A stretch of 64,000 nucleotides of DNA from Lacticaseibacillus chiayiensis (lineage in GTDB: Bacteria; Bacillota; Bacilli; Lactobacillales; Lactobacillaceae), in contig NZ_MSSM01000003.1 in NCBI RefSeq assembly GCF_004123795.1, positions 62,001-126,000 on the forward strand, read 5' to 3'. The notes beneath the pieces are model-generated. The model was not told where the DNA came from, made no database searches, and was given only the letters and a program-made list of their open reading frames with translations. The position numbers and the translations under genes were made by a program. Shown here one piece after another: positions 48,953 through 58,989 of this stretch (positions are counted from its first letter, which is position 1; each line of letters starts with the position of its first letter).

Positions 48953-50125
48953 TTGAGGAAAAAATTACGCCATGTGGATTACTTCATTTTGGTACCGTAT
49001 CTGATTCTGTGTGCCATCGGGATCGTGATGGTCTATTCCGCTAGTGCTTATTGGGTGCAACGGCAATATGGTGTCGCAGAAACTAAATACTTATTGCAAC
49101 AAATTGTTTTCGTGGTGCTCGGGATTGGAACCGTGTTCTTCTTTTACAATATGGCCCTTAAGATTTTGCGCAATCGGTGGGTGCTATTTGTCTTGATGTC
49201 GGGTTTGTTTGTCATGCTGGCATACTTAATTGTCCACGGACGGGCGGTCAACGGGGCGGCTGCTTGGATCTCCATTGGCAGTTTTCGCTTACAACCATCA
49301 GAGTTTGCCAAAATGATATTGATTTTTTATCTGGCACATATGTTGACATCGCGCGAAGATAGCTTTCGACAAGAAAATTTTCGGCTACGTCAGATGTGGC
49401 AACCGCTTTTTATTGCTGGCATGATGATGTTGCTGGTTTTTGTCGAACCGGATACTGGCGGCTTCGCCATTCTCTTTTTGATTACGCTGGTGGTGGTGAT
49501 GTCAAGCGGGATTCCAATGCGCTATGGCTTACTTTGGCTGCTTATGCTAGTTGCCACAGGCATTTTGGGATATTATATTGTGTCGCATTATCATTTTCCA
49601 GGGTTGGAACATAATTATGCTTATCAGCGGTTGGTTGCCGCGATTCATCCCTTTCAGAAGGCGAATGCGGCCGGTAATCAGGTGGTTAATTCGCTTTATG
49701 CCATTAATCATGGCGGCTTGTTCGGTGTGGGGTTGGGGATGAGCAGCCAAAAACTGGGCTATCTACCTGAACCTTATACTGATTTCATTTTGGCTGTCAT
49801 TGCAGAAGAGTTGGGCTTAGTCGGCACGGTGACCATACTGGGCTTACTGTTCTTCTTGGTGATGCGGTTTTATTTGATTGGCATTCGTTCCAAAAATACG
49901 TATCACACCCTGATTGCTTATGGCATTGCAACCATGATGTTGGTTCAAACAGTTTTCAACGTTGGTGCAGTCGCCGGTGTATTACCCGTTACTGGGGTCA
50001 CGCTGCCGTTTATCAGTTATGGCGGGTCAAGTATGATTGTTTTGTCGATGGCAATCGGAGTTATGCTCAATATCAGTTATCATAGCGAACGTACGCAACG
50101 AAAGGTAGAGAAAACGCATGCATAA
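48953..50125 (+). CDS. ftsW: SEDS-family peptidoglycan polymerase FtsW
   Basis: The 390-residue product has about ten membrane helices and SEDS signatures: YSASAYWVQRQYG early, GRAVNGAAAWISIGSFRLQP followed by SEFAKM (the catalytic-side loop, about residue 107), GLGMSSQKLGYLPEPYTDFI, and GVTLPFISYGGSSM near the end. SEDS proteins polymerise lipid II with a partner class B PBP. Position directly before pyc is the Bacillus ftsW order and favours FtsW over RodA. The start is TTG at 48953 with GAAAGG upstream. It overlaps pyc by 8 bases. Confidence 0.93.
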   Translation: MRKKLRHVDYFILVPYLILCAIGIVMVYSASAYWVQRQYGVAETKYLLQQIVFVVLGIGTVFFFYNMALKILRNRWVLFVLMSGLFVMLAYLIVHGRAVNGAAAWISIGSFRLQPSEFAKMILIFYLAHMLTSREDSFRQENFRLRQMWQPLFIAGMMMLLVFVEPDTGGFAILFLITLVVVMSSGIPMRYGLLWLLMLVATGILGYYIVSHYHFPGLEHNYAYQRLVAAIHPFQKANAAGNQVVNSLYAINHGGLFGVGLGMSSQKLGYLPEPYTDFILAVIAEELGLVGTVTILGLLFFLVMRFYLIGIRSKNTYHTLIAYGIATMMLVQTVFNVGAVAGVLPVTGVTLPFISYGGSSMIVLSMAIGVMLNISYHSERTQRKVEKTHA

Positions 50126-53100
50126 AGTTTTAGTCGCGAATCGTGGCGAAATTGCCATTCGGATTTTTCGTGCTTGTGAGGAGTTGGGCCTCAAGACCGT
50201 TGGCATTTTTGCCAAAGAAGATGCCTTATCGATTCATCGGTTCAAAGCTCAAGAAAGTTATCAAGTAGGCGCAGGAAAAACGCCGATTGCCGCTTATCTG
50301 GATATGGATGATATCATTCGCATCGCCAAACAAAGTGGGGCAGATGCGATTCATCCGGGCTATGGATTGCTTTCTGAAAATGCAACGTTTGCCCGTAAAG
50401 TTCGGACTGCAGGTTTGACGTTTGTTGGTCCCCGCTCGGAGCTGCTTGATGTGTTCGGCGATAAAGTGGCAGCCAAAGAAGCAGCACACAAAGCCGGGCT
50501 GGCGACGATTCCGGGGACACCCGAGCCAACGCGTGATTTCAGCGAGATTCAGGATTTTACTGCAACGCACGGTTTCCCGGTGATGCTTAAAGCAGCCAGC
50601 GGTGGCGGCGGTAAGGGGATGCGTATCGTTCACTCCGAAGCCGAGCTGGAAGCGGTGTATCAAAATGCCGTTAATGAAGCCAAGGCTAGTTTTGGCGATG
50701 ATCGCATGTACGTTGAAAAGTACATTGCCTCGGCAAAACACGTTGAAGTGCAAGTATTGGGCGATGAGCACGGACATCTTCTGCATCTATTTGAACGCGA
50801 TTGCTCCGTACAGCGCCGCCAGCAAAAAGTCGTCGAAATTGCGCCGGCAGTTGCCTTGCCGCTTGCTTTGCGTGCAAAGATCTGCCAAAGCGCTGTGGAC
50901 TTGATGGCAAGTCTGCATTATGAAAACGCCGGTACCGTGGAATTTCTGGTTGACGGCGATCAGTATTACTTTATTGAAGTTAACCCTCGCGTTCAGGTGG
51001 AACATACGATTACGGAACTCATCACGGGTGTCGATATTGTTCAGTCGCAGCTACGAATCGCTGCCGGAGCGGACTTGTTCGACGATTTGCACTTGCCGCA
51101 ACAAGACCAGCTACGTGAAAATGGCGCTGCGATTCAGTGTCGGATTACGACTGAAGATCCGGAAAACAATTTCATGCCGGATACCGGAACCATCAATACT
51201 TATCGTTCTCCGGGCGGTTTTGGCATTCGGCTTGATGTTGGTAATGCATATGCTGGCGCCGTCGTCAGCCCTTATTTTGACTCGTTACTGGTAAAAGCCA
51301 GCGTTCATGCACCGAATTTCCCAACAGCCGTAGCAAAAATGCAGCGCGCCTTACATGAATTTCAAATTACTGGTGTAAAAACCAACGTTGCTTTCTTAGA
51401 GCATCTGCTGGCAACAAAAACCTTCCGAACCGGCGAGACGGAAACAGCATTCATTGATGCCCATCCTGAGTTGCTGCAGGTGCAAGCCAAACCTGATCTG
51501 GCTTCCCGACTGTTGTGGTATATCGGTGATGTGACGATCAATGGGTTTAAAGGCGTTGAGCGCCAAACCCAAAAGTATTATCCTGAGCTGCAATACGATA
51601 GCCATTTTCAAACAACCAAGCCGCAGACTGATTTAGTGGCACTGCTTAACGACAAAGGCGCGAGCGGTGTCACTGATTGGGTGAAGGACCATCAACAGCT
51701 ATTGTTGACAGATACGACGTTTCGCGATGCTCACCAGAGCCTGTTTGCCACCCGCATGCGAACGCGCGATATGCTGACGGTCGCCAAGGATATGGGCAAC
51801 GGTTTGCCTAATCTGTTTTCAATGGAAGTATGGGGCGGTGCAACCTTTGACGTGGCATACCGATTCTTGAATGAAGATCCCTGGGTACGGTTGAAAAAAC
51901 TTCGTGCAGCTTTACCGCATACGTTGTTACAGATGCTGTTCCGCGGTAGCAATGCCGTTGGCTACCAGAATTACCCTGATAATGTGATTAAAGCTTTCAT
52001 TCAACAAGCAGCCGATGACGGCATCGATGTTTTCCGGATATTTGACAGTCTGAACTGGCTGCCGCAAATGACGCTGAGTATTGATACCGTCAAACAAACC
52101 GGTAAACTTGCAGAAGTAACGATGTGTTACACCGGCGATATTTTAAGCGATGCCCATCCAAAGTATCAATTGGCTTATTATGTGGCGTTGGCCAAGCAAC
52201 TTGTCGATGCCGGTGCGGATATGATTGCAATTAAAGATATGGCGGGCCTGCTTAAACCACAGGCGGCTTCGATCTTGATCGGGGCGTTAAAGGATGCTGT
52301 CTCGGTACCAATTCACTTGCATACCCATGATACGACCGGCAACGGAATTGCTACTTACTTGGCAGCCGCGCATGCTGGGGTTGACATTGTTGATGTCGCT
52401 CAAAGTAGTTTTTCAGGGACAACCAGTCAGCCAAGTCTGGAAAGTCTCTACTATGCTCTAAGTGGCGACCAGCGTCAGCCTGAAGTGGCGATTGAAAAAG
52501 CCCAGTCGTTGGATCGTTATTTTCAGGCAATCCGGCCATACTATGCCGACTTTGGCAACGGGGTGACCGGGCCGCTGACCGATATTTATACTGTTCAGAT
52601 GCCAGGTGGCCAGTACAGCAATTTGCAACAACAAGCCCGCAGCATGGGTATTACTGATTTTGAAGCCGTGAAGGCCATGTATGCGCAAGTCAACACGTTA
52701 TTCGGCGATATCATTAAGGTAACCCCGTCGTCAAAAGTAGTTGGTGATATGGCGCTGTTTATGCTGCAGAATCATTTGACACCGGAAATGGTCAGGAACC
52801 ATGGAGAACAATATGATTTTCCGGCATCCGTGGTTGACTTTTTCAAAGGCGATTTAGGCCAACCGGTTGGCGGTTTTCCTAAAGATTTACAGGGAAAAAT
52901 TCTCAAAGAGCAAAAACCGCTGACGGTTAGACCGGGTCAACTGGCTAAGCCGGTAGATTTCGACGCTGTTCGCCAGGATTTGATCGCGGCAGGCATGACT
53001 GAACCAAGCGCTGAAGAAGTTTTGAGTGCCATTTTATATCCGGATGTTTTCAAAGCCTTTGTTCGCAAGCAGAAGCAGATCGGACCGGTAACTAAACTTG

Positions 53101-53555
53101 ACTCGCCTTCTTATTTCCAGGGCATGCGAATTGGTGAAACCGTTTCGGTGCCGATCAAGGCCGGCAAAACGTTGATTATTCAGTTGAATGCTATCGGGAC
53201 GGCGGATGCCAGTGGTATGAAGACCCTTTATTTCACGGTTGACGGGCAAAAACAGGAAATCCAGATTCGTGATGCCCACCAAAAGAGTGCCGGATTGCAA
53301 CATCAGCTAGCAGAACCGACCGACAAGAACCAAATCGGTGCACCGATGGCTGGCAAAATCGTTTCAGTCGCAATCAAGCAGGGACAACAGGTTTCAAAGG
53401 GCGATGCGTTGTTTGTCATTGAAGCCATGAAAATGGAAACGACCGTCCACGCACCGTTTACCGGAACCGTTACCCACCTGTATGTTGAAGCAGGCGCGTT
53501 AATTAAAAGTCAGGAACTGTTGGCTAAACTTCAGCCCGGTGCCACCAAGCAGTGA
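50118..53555 (+). CDS. pyc: Pyruvate carboxylase
   Basis: The 1145-residue product has the full domain order: biotin carboxylase (1-450; KVLVANRGEIAIRIFRACEE, ASGGGGKGMRIV, EVNPRVQVEHTITE), carboxyltransferase (about 530-800; DTTFRDAHQSLFATRMR with metal site, IHLHTHDTTGNG), the allosteric/PC tetramerisation linker, and the C-terminal biotinyl domain with VIEAMKMETTVHAP (Lys about 1104). It makes oxaloacetate from pyruvate and bicarbonate. In organisms without a full citrate cycle this feeds aspartate synthesis. It starts within the ftsW end and has a stop 18 bases before ylbG. Confidence 0.97.
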   Translation: MHKVLVANRGEIAIRIFRACEELGLKTVGIFAKEDALSIHRFKAQESYQVGAGKTPIAAYLDMDDIIRIAKQSGADAIHPGYGLLSENATFARKVRTAGLTFVGPRSELLDVFGDKVAAKEAAHKAGLATIPGTPEPTRDFSEIQDFTATHGFPVMLKAASGGGGKGMRIVHSEAELEAVYQNAVNEAKASFGDDRMYVEKYIASAKHVEVQVLGDEHGHLLHLFERDCSVQRRQQKVVEIAPAVALPLALRAKICQSAVDLMASLHYENAGTVEFLVDGDQYYFIEVNPRVQVEHTITELITGVDIVQSQLRIAAGADLFDDLHLPQQDQLRENGAAIQCRITTEDPENNFMPDTGTINTYRSPGGFGIRLDVGNAYAGAVVSPYFDSLLVKASVHAPNFPTAVAKMQRALHEFQITGVKTNVAFLEHLLATKTFRTGETETAFIDAHPELLQVQAKPDLASRLLWYIGDVTINGFKGVERQTQKYYPELQYDSHFQTTKPQTDLVALLNDKGASGVTDWVKDHQQLLLTDTTFRDAHQSLFATRMRTRDMLTVAKDMGNGLPNLFSMEVWGGATFDVAYRFLNEDPWVRLKKLRAALPHTLLQMLFRGSNAVGYQNYPDNVIKAFIQQAADDGIDVFRIFDSLNWLPQMTLSIDTVKQTGKLAEVTMCYTGDILSDAHPKYQLAYYVALAKQLVDAGADMIAIKDMAGLLKPQAASILIGALKDAVSVPIHLHTHDTTGNGIATYLAAAHAGVDIVDVAQSSFSGTTSQPSLESLYYALSGDQRQPEVAIEKAQSLDRYFQAIRPYYADFGNGVTGPLTDIYTVQMPGGQYSNLQQQARSMGITDFEAVKAMYAQVNTLFGDIIKVTPSSKVVGDMALFMLQNHLTPEMVRNHGEQYDFPASVVDFFKGDLGQPVGGFPKDLQGKILKEQKPLTVRPGQLAKPVDFDAVRQDLIAAGMTEPSAEEVLSAILYPDVFKAFVRKQKQIGPVTKLDSPSYFQGMRIGETVSVPIKAGKTLIIQLNAIGTADASGMKTLYFTVDGQKQEIQIRDAHQKSAGLQHQLAEPTDKNQIGAPMAGKIVSVAIKQGQQVSKGDALFVIEAMKMETTVHAPFTGTVTHLYVEAGALIKSQELLAKLQPGATKQ

Positions 53556-53572
53556 TTTTAGAAGGTGAAAGC

Positions 53573-53920
53573 ATGTTTTCAATGAAACAGCGGCAAGGGT
53601 TGGTTGTTTGGGTGTATTCGCTCAAACAACTGAAGACTTTGCGGCGCTACGGCACTATCATGTATGTTTCGCGGCGTATGAAATACGTTTATTTGTATAT
53701 GGATCGCGAGGAAATTGCGGCAACTAGCAATAAGTTAAATAAGCTGCGGTTTGTTAGGCGGGTCGAGCCATCACATCGGCCGGAACTAAAAACCGAATTC
53801 GGCAGCGATATCGGCAAATTCAAGCCGACAGAAGAAGATCTGGAAACCAAAGCCAAACAGCGGCGGCGCGATCGGATGACAAGTGACAAGCTCAAAGGGG
53901 ATCATCATGCGAGTCATTAG
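53573..53920 (+). CDS. ylbG: YlbG family protein (DUF2129)
   Basis: The start is ATG at 53573, 5-6 bases after AGAAGGTG; the frame extends to 53552 inside pyc. The 115-residue product (QRQGLVVWVYSLKQLKTLRR, then YVSRRMKYVYLYMDREE) is the DUF2129/YlbG family, a small cytoplasmic protein. The last 35 residues are charged and variable. Its function is unknown; it always lies next to rsmD (ylbH) and coaD (ylbI) in Bacillus and lactobacilli, as here. It overlaps rsmD by 14 bases. Confidence 0.92.
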   Translation: MFSMKQRQGLVVWVYSLKQLKTLRRYGTIMYVSRRMKYVYLYMDREEIAATSNKLNKLRFVRRVEPSHRPELKTEFGSDIGKFKPTEEDLETKAKQRRRDRMTSDKLKGDHHASH

Positions 53921-54473
53921 CGGAGCATTTCGCGGCATGCGATTGAACGCGGTTTCGGGCAACCAGACACGACCGACAGCTGATAAAGTCAAAGAATCCA
54001 TGTTTAATATGATTGGACCGTATTTTGATGGCGGACATGCTCTTGATTTATATGCCGGCACCGGCGCACTCGGAATCGAAGCGGTGTCGCGTGGGATGCG
54101 TGACGCGGTTTTGGTAGATCGTCAATACGCGGCGATCAAAACCATCAAAGCCAATGTCACGCTGACCAAACATCCAGAAAGTTTTACGATCTTAAAGATG
54201 CCGGTAGCCAAAGCAATCGACCATTTTGCTGCTGCTGAGCAATCGTTTGATCTCATTTTGATGGATCCACCTTATGCACAGCAACATGTAATCGCCCAGT
54301 TGGCTGCGTTTGTCACCGCTCATCTCTTGGTACCCGGAGGTCGAGTCTTGGTTGAAACTGGACTGGATATTGTTTATCCTGAGATCATTCCCGGATACAC
54401 GAAGTTACGGCGCCAGACTTATGGTGTGGCCCAGGTTTTGATTTTAGAGCGAAACGAGGAAGATCATGACTAA
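53907..54473 (+). CDS. rsmD: 16S rRNA (guanine-966-N2)-methyltransferase RsmD
   Basis: The start is ATG at 53907, after AAAGGGG; the longer frame to 53883 has no site. The 188-residue product has RVISGAFRGMRLNAVSG, TRPTADKVKESMFNMIGPYF, the SAM motif ALDLYAGTGALGIEAVSRG (about residue 47), and the catalytic DLILMDPPYAQ (about 122; DPPY form). It methylates G966 of 16S rRNA on the assembling small subunit. It is coupled to ylbG before and coaD after (8-base overlap). Confidence 0.95.
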   Translation: MRVISGAFRGMRLNAVSGNQTRPTADKVKESMFNMIGPYFDGGHALDLYAGTGALGIEAVSRGMRDAVLVDRQYAAIKTIKANVTLTKHPESFTILKMPVAKAIDHFAAAEQSFDLILMDPPYAQQHVIAQLAAFVTAHLLVPGGRVLVETGLDIVYPEIIPGYTKLRRQTYGVAQVLILERNEEDHD

Positions 54474-54969
54474 AAAAATCGCAGTATTTCCCGGCAGCTT
54501 TGATCCGTTTACGAATGGTCATTTGGATACTGTTTTGCGTGCCAGTCGATTGTTTGATGAAGTCGTTGTGGCCGCGATGACGAATACTAGTAAGCAGCCG
54601 CTGTTTTCAAGTGAAGAAAAATTGGCGTTGATTGCGGCTAGTACCGCCGATTTGCCGAATGTCAAAGCTGTAGCGGCTCCTAAGCGTTTGACGGTTGAAT
54701 TTGCCAAATCAATTGGTGCCCAGTTTATCATTCGCGGGATTCGCAACGTTGCTGATTTTGGTTACGAGGCCGATATTGCCACGGTTAATCATGACCTGGA
54801 TAGTCAGATTGAAACGGTCTTTTTGCTCGCGGATAAGCAATACGATGCCTTGTCCAGTACGATTATTAAGGAAGTCACAGCGTTTGGCGGCGATATTCAT
54901 CGGTTTGTGCCGGCACCAGTCGAAGAAGCCTTATATAAGAAACTAGGTGAGCCTCATCAAACTAACTAA
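54466..54969 (+). CDS. coaD: Pantetheine-phosphate adenylyltransferase
   Basis: The 167-residue product has the nucleotidyltransferase opening AVFPGSFDPFTNGHLDTVLR (TNGH, the T/HxGH motif at about residues 16-19), FIIRGIRNVADFGYEADIAT, and YDALSSTIIKEVTAFGGDIH (ISSTxxRE-type second motif). It makes dephospho-CoA from phosphopantetheine and ATP. It overlaps rsmD at its start and the ylbL-like gene by 23 bases at its end, so the whole ylbG-rsmD-coaD-protease set is tightly coupled. Confidence 0.96.
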   Translation: MTKKIAVFPGSFDPFTNGHLDTVLRASRLFDEVVVAAMTNTSKQPLFSSEEKLALIAASTADLPNVKAVAAPKRLTVEFAKSIGAQFIIRGIRNVADFGYEADIATVNHDLDSQIETVFLLADKQYDALSSTIIKEVTAFGGDIHRFVPAPVEEALYKKLGEPHQTN

Positions 54970-56035
54970 CCGGTTAAAACAGAAAAAACGCTGGCGGTGG
55001 CTCATTGGCATTTTGGTTGGCGTTGTTGTCTTGGCTGCGCTTCTTTTCTTCCCGACCAATTATTATTTGGAAGTGCCAGGTTCGGCGGAGTCGTTGAAGC
55101 CTTATGTTAAAGTCGCCGGCAGTAAGGATAATGCCAAGGGAAGTTACATGTTAACGACAGTTGGCGTGGTTGGTCCCGCTTCACCGGCGTTATTGCTGTT
55201 TAGCAAAACGCAGGCCCACACCGATATCGTCTCCAAGCAGGAATTGATGGGCAATGACAGTAGCGCTGAATACGATCAGTTGCAGGCGTATTATATGAAA
55301 AGTGCTGCCAATAATGCCGTCGCAGCAGCGTTCAAAGCCGCCAAGAAACCGTATCAGATCCACCATCGCGGCATTTATGTGATGTCAATTTTGCCGCAGT
55401 CACCCTTCAAGGGAAAGTTGGCTCTCGGTGACACCATTACCAAATTGAATGGTAAATCATACCAAACCGCCGATGCTTATGTGAACGCAATTAAGTCGCA
55501 AAAAGTTGGGACGGCCATTACGCTGACGTATCAACATCAAGGCAAGACCAAACAGGCTACGGCGAAGTTGATTCGCTTACCGCAAACCAAGCGCGCTGGC
55601 ATTGGTATCACACTGACCGAAAACACCACTGTCACCAGCGATCCTAAAGTTAAGATTGATGTGGGGAATATTGGCGGCCCAAGTGCCGGGACCATGTTTG
55701 CCTTGCAGATCTATACCCAGATCACCCATCAGAATTTGCGTCGCGGACAGGTGATTGCCGGAACCGGTACTATTGATCCGGCTGGCCATGTTGGGCAAAT
55801 CGGCGGCATTGATAAGAAGGTGGTCGCCGCAGATGCCAAAGGAGCCAAAGTTTTCTTTGCCCCGAATCAGCCTGCCACCAAAAAGTTGAAGCATTATGAT
55901 CCGAATTATGTCAACAACTACACGGAAGCGGTGCGGACGGCCAAGCAAATCAAAACCAAGATGAAAATCGTACCGGTCAAAACCCTTAGCGATGTCATTC
56001 AATACATGGAAAATTATGCAAAAGCGGCCAATTAA
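54947..56035 (+). CDS. PDZ/Lon-type membrane serine protease (YlbL/SepM-like)
   Basis: The 362-residue product has one N-terminal membrane helix (LIGILVGVVVLAALLFFPTN, about residues 19-38) and an external PDZ domain at about 130-215 (GIYVMSILPQSPFKGKLALG). A Lon-like S16 domain follows with Ser in NIGGPSAGTMFALQIY (about 245) and Lys in IDKKVVAADAKGAKVFFAP (about 290). Streptococcal SepM of this family processes a competence peptide; the substrate here is unknown. GTG at 54947 overlaps coaD. A short unstructured gap follows before comEA. Confidence 0.9.
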   Translation: MSLIKLTNRLKQKKRWRWLIGILVGVVVLAALLFFPTNYYLEVPGSAESLKPYVKVAGSKDNAKGSYMLTTVGVVGPASPALLLFSKTQAHTDIVSKQELMGNDSSAEYDQLQAYYMKSAANNAVAAAFKAAKKPYQIHHRGIYVMSILPQSPFKGKLALGDTITKLNGKSYQTADAYVNAIKSQKVGTAITLTYQHQGKTKQATAKLIRLPQTKRAGIGITLTENTTVTSDPKVKIDVGNIGGPSAGTMFALQIYTQITHQNLRRGQVIAGTGTIDPAGHVGQIGGIDKKVVAADAKGAKVFFAPNQPATKKLKHYDPNYVNNYTEAVRTAKQIKTKMKIVPVKTLSDVIQYMENYAKAAN

Positions 56036-56128
56036 TTTAGCGGCTCAATCGCATAACTTTAAACGGGAACTGTCAATTTGACGGTTCTTTTTACTTGCCT
56101 TGCGTAATGTGTTGTTGAGGTGAGAAAA

Positions 56129-56788
56129 ATGACGACACTGACGTATTGGCTCAAAACATACTGGTACGCGCCTTTAATCATTATCATTGGCGGGTTCTTT
56201 TTTTGGCAACAGGCACAAGGCAGTTCGGCTAGCCAACCAATGGCGGAGAATGTGCGTGCTAGCGGCAGTTCTCAAGTCATGATGTCCCGTTCTTCTGGCA
56301 GTGCAAGTAGTCGTAGTCGGCCATCGCAAGGATTTGTGCATCTTAAAGGAGCGGTCTTGCGTCCCGGTATTTATCCGGTTCGGGAAAACACACGGTGGGA
56401 TGAAGTCATTAAGGCTGCTGGCGGGCTAACGGCAAATGCCGATATGCAACAAATTAATTTAGCCAAAATTGCCAGTGACCAGGAAAGTCTGCATGTGCCG
56501 GAAAAAGGGGAGACGGTTGCTGCGCCGGCTGCCACGGCAACTTCCAGTGTTGCTTCAACCGGCGACGCGAAGACCAAGGGCGGTAGCGGAGGTGCTGTTG
56601 ATCTCAATAAAGCTGACGCCACCCAGTTGCAGACAATTAGCGGGATCGGGCCGAAAAAAGCCGCCGATATTATTAATTATCGGGATAGTCATGGCGGCTT
56701 TAAGGAGATTGCAGAGCTCAAGGAAGTGCCGGGAATCGGCGATAAAACGTTTGAAACCCTGGCACCACAGTTTACGCTGGGGCCATGA
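56129..56788 (+). CDS. comEA: Competence protein ComEA
   Basis: The start is ATG at 56129, 6 bases after GAGGTGA; a GTG at 56120 lies in the ribosome site itself. The 219-residue product has one N-terminal anchor (YAPLIIIIGGFFFW, residues 13-27), a Ser-rich spacer, and an SLBB domain (FVHLKGAVLRPGIYPVRENT, about 65-130). A second spacer precedes two helix-hairpin-helix units (LNKADATQLQTISGIGPKKA and IAELKEVPGIGDKTFETLAP). ComEA binds incoming DNA at the membrane and passes it to ComEC. It shares ATGA with comEC. Whether the strain is competent cannot be told. Confidence 0.94.
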   Translation: MTTLTYWLKTYWYAPLIIIIGGFFFWQQAQGSSASQPMAENVRASGSSQVMMSRSSGSASSRSRPSQGFVHLKGAVLRPGIYPVRENTRWDEVIKAAGGLTANADMQQINLAKIASDQESLHVPEKGETVAAPAATATSSVASTGDAKTKGGSGGAVDLNKADATQLQTISGIGPKKAADIINYRDSHGGFKEIAELKEVPGIGDKTFETLAPQFTLGP

Positions 56789-58989
56789 GCGGCCGGCTTA
56801 TATTAGTGACAGTTGCCTTACTTGCCGGCATCATGGGCGGCGTTGGATTTTGGTGGGTGGCTGGGTTATTGGTCGTTTGGCTGGTCATTAAAACGGATCG
56901 AACGATTTTTATCTGTGTTGGTTTGTTTTTCGTGATTGGCTTGGGCCGCGGCGTTATGGACGTCCTTCAGTGGCGCCATCCGCCTCAACCACATGGCAGC
57001 ATCGCCATCCCGGCCTCGGCTATCAAACTTAAAGATGGATATGTTAGCTTTATCGGTCGAGCCGCTAACGGCGTCAGTGTCAGCGGCCGGGGAACGGCCT
57101 CCCAAGCGGTCGCTGGTAAGTTGTCAAAGAATGATCAGCCGGTGCGATTAGAGGGCTCTTACGACGTCAAGCGGTTAGCTCCAGCACGCAATCAATATGA
57201 ATTTGATTATGCGACGTATGCGTGGCAGAATCGACAACTTGCGTATGAGTTAGTCAAACCGACCTTAGATTTTTCATTTCAGCCGAAACAGCAACTGCAA
57301 GATATCATTGACGGGTGGCGGGTTCGGATCTTCGCTTATTTTGCTCAATTGCCGCCTAAGGTACGCCAATATACCAAGGGACTATTATTGGGACAAATGG
57401 ATGATGATTTTATGACCCAGCGGCAGGCGTTTGTCGACTTAGGTGTTTTCCATCTTTTTTCCATATCCGGATTACATCTGTTTGCATTAGTCGCGGCGCT
57501 GTATTGGTTGGCTGCCCGGCTTCGGATACCCCAAGGTGTTGTTGATTTGGCGCTGATGGGCTTGTTGCCGCTTTTGCTGATCTTGCTGCCATTGGGGGCT
57601 GGCTTGTGGCGCGCTGTTTGGATGCGGTTAGCGGGGATCGTCAATCGTTACCTTCAGCTAGGCTTTACCGGTCTGGATCTATTTGGCATGGTGCTAATGG
57701 TGAATTTGATTTGGCAGCCGCAAATTTTAATGACGATGGGTGGGCAGCTAACCTATTTAATGACTGGCTTACTTATTAGTTTGCCGACCATGCGTAAATG
57801 GGAGTTAAATTGGCGGCTGGTACTGGCTGGCATGCCGGTTATTGCCTGGCATACGTTTAGTTTTAATGTGCTGACAGTGATTTTTAATTGGTTATTGATG
57901 CCGATTTTTGAATTGGCGATTATGCCCGGCTTGGTTGTGGCTTTGGCATTGCCACATTCAGGGGTGACGCGTCTGTTTAACGATGCTCTTCAGTTGTTGG
58001 AGACTGTGTTGATCGGACTGAGCCGAATGCCGGGACAAATGATCATCGGCGCTTTTCCTAGTTGGTTAGCTGTTGCCGGTGTGCTTGTGATGGTCATCGT
58101 CATTACCCGACAGAAGTGGCCATTAGCTGTTAGTTGGTTTGTGGTTGTTCTGGCGTGTTGTTGGTATCAGCCGAATTATCGGGTGGTGATGTTTGATGTC
58201 GGTCAAGGGGATGCCATCTTAATCGAAGCCCCTTTTCGCCGTGGGGTGATGTTGATTGACACAGGCGGCCGAATTTTTGGCCAAACCAGTCATCCACCTG
58301 TTAGGCGGGCAATTATTCCTTACCTGCATGCGCGCGGATACACGCGCTTAAACACGTTGGTGGTGACCCACGCGCATATGGATCATTTAGGGGATGCCCC
58401 ATTACTGGCGCAACTCATGCCAATCAATCGCCTAGTGACGACACCAACTGCGCAGGACCATCCCATGATTCGCAAAATTCGGCAGCACGTGGCGACGATG
58501 CAGGTTGTGACTGCCGATCAATGGCTTCGGGCCGGCGCACTTGGGTTTCAAGTGCTTTGGCCGACGGAAGACGCCCGCCCAAACCCACAAGATAAGAACG
58601 CCGATTCGATTGTGCTCTATGGTAAAATAGGCAAAAGCAACTGGTTATTTACTGGCGATGCTGACCAGACAATTGAAAAGTCACAGATTTTGCCACGCCA
58701 ACTTAAGGCCGATTTTTTAAAAGCAGGGCATCACGGGTCAAAAACCTCCAGTGAACCTGCCGTTGTTGCAAGTTTAGAATTAAAGGCAGCGTTAATTTCT
58801 GCAGGAGTTGCCAATCGTTATGGCCACCCGCATCGGGAGACGCTTGAGACGTTTGCCAAAGCCGGCGTGCCAGCGGTCAGCACGCATGAGCAAGGCATGA
58901 TATGGGTCGAATCGAGTCCCTATCGTCAAGAAGACGAATTATTCAGTTGGTTAAAAATAAAGGAGTCAAAGGCACATGCAGGTCCGTGA
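56785..58989 (+). CDS. comEC: DNA internalization protein ComEC/Rec2
   Basis: The 734-residue product has an N-terminal membrane segment and OB-like region. The competence domain follows, with many helices (about 180-470; SISGLHLFALVAALYWLAAR, the conserved SxSGxH motif). A C-terminal metallo-beta-lactamase domain is at about 470-720: VMFDVGQGDAILIEAPFRRG, VVTHAHMDHLGDAPL (metal motif), DADQTIEK and KAGHHGSKTSSEP. ComEC is the channel for uptake of single-stranded DNA. It starts within the comEA stop and overlaps holA by 14 bases. All motifs are intact, so it appears functional. Confidence 0.95.
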   Translation: MSGRLILVTVALLAGIMGGVGFWWVAGLLVVWLVIKTDRTIFICVGLFFVIGLGRGVMDVLQWRHPPQPHGSIAIPASAIKLKDGYVSFIGRAANGVSVSGRGTASQAVAGKLSKNDQPVRLEGSYDVKRLAPARNQYEFDYATYAWQNRQLAYELVKPTLDFSFQPKQQLQDIIDGWRVRIFAYFAQLPPKVRQYTKGLLLGQMDDDFMTQRQAFVDLGVFHLFSISGLHLFALVAALYWLAARLRIPQGVVDLALMGLLPLLLILLPLGAGLWRAVWMRLAGIVNRYLQLGFTGLDLFGMVLMVNLIWQPQILMTMGGQLTYLMTGLLISLPTMRKWELNWRLVLAGMPVIAWHTFSFNVLTVIFNWLLMPIFELAIMPGLVVALALPHSGVTRLFNDALQLLETVLIGLSRMPGQMIIGAFPSWLAVAGVLVMVIVITRQKWPLAVSWFVVVLACCWYQPNYRVVMFDVGQGDAILIEAPFRRGVMLIDTGGRIFGQTSHPPVRRAIIPYLHARGYTRLNTLVVTHAHMDHLGDAPLLAQLMPINRLVTTPTAQDHPMIRKIRQHVATMQVVTADQWLRAGALGFQVLWPTEDARPNPQDKNADSIVLYGKIGKSNWLFTGDADQTIEKSQILPRQLKADFLKAGHHGSKTSSEPAVVASLELKAALISAGVANRYGHPHRETLETFAKAGVPAVSTHEQGMIWVESSPYRQEDELFSWLKIKESKAHAGP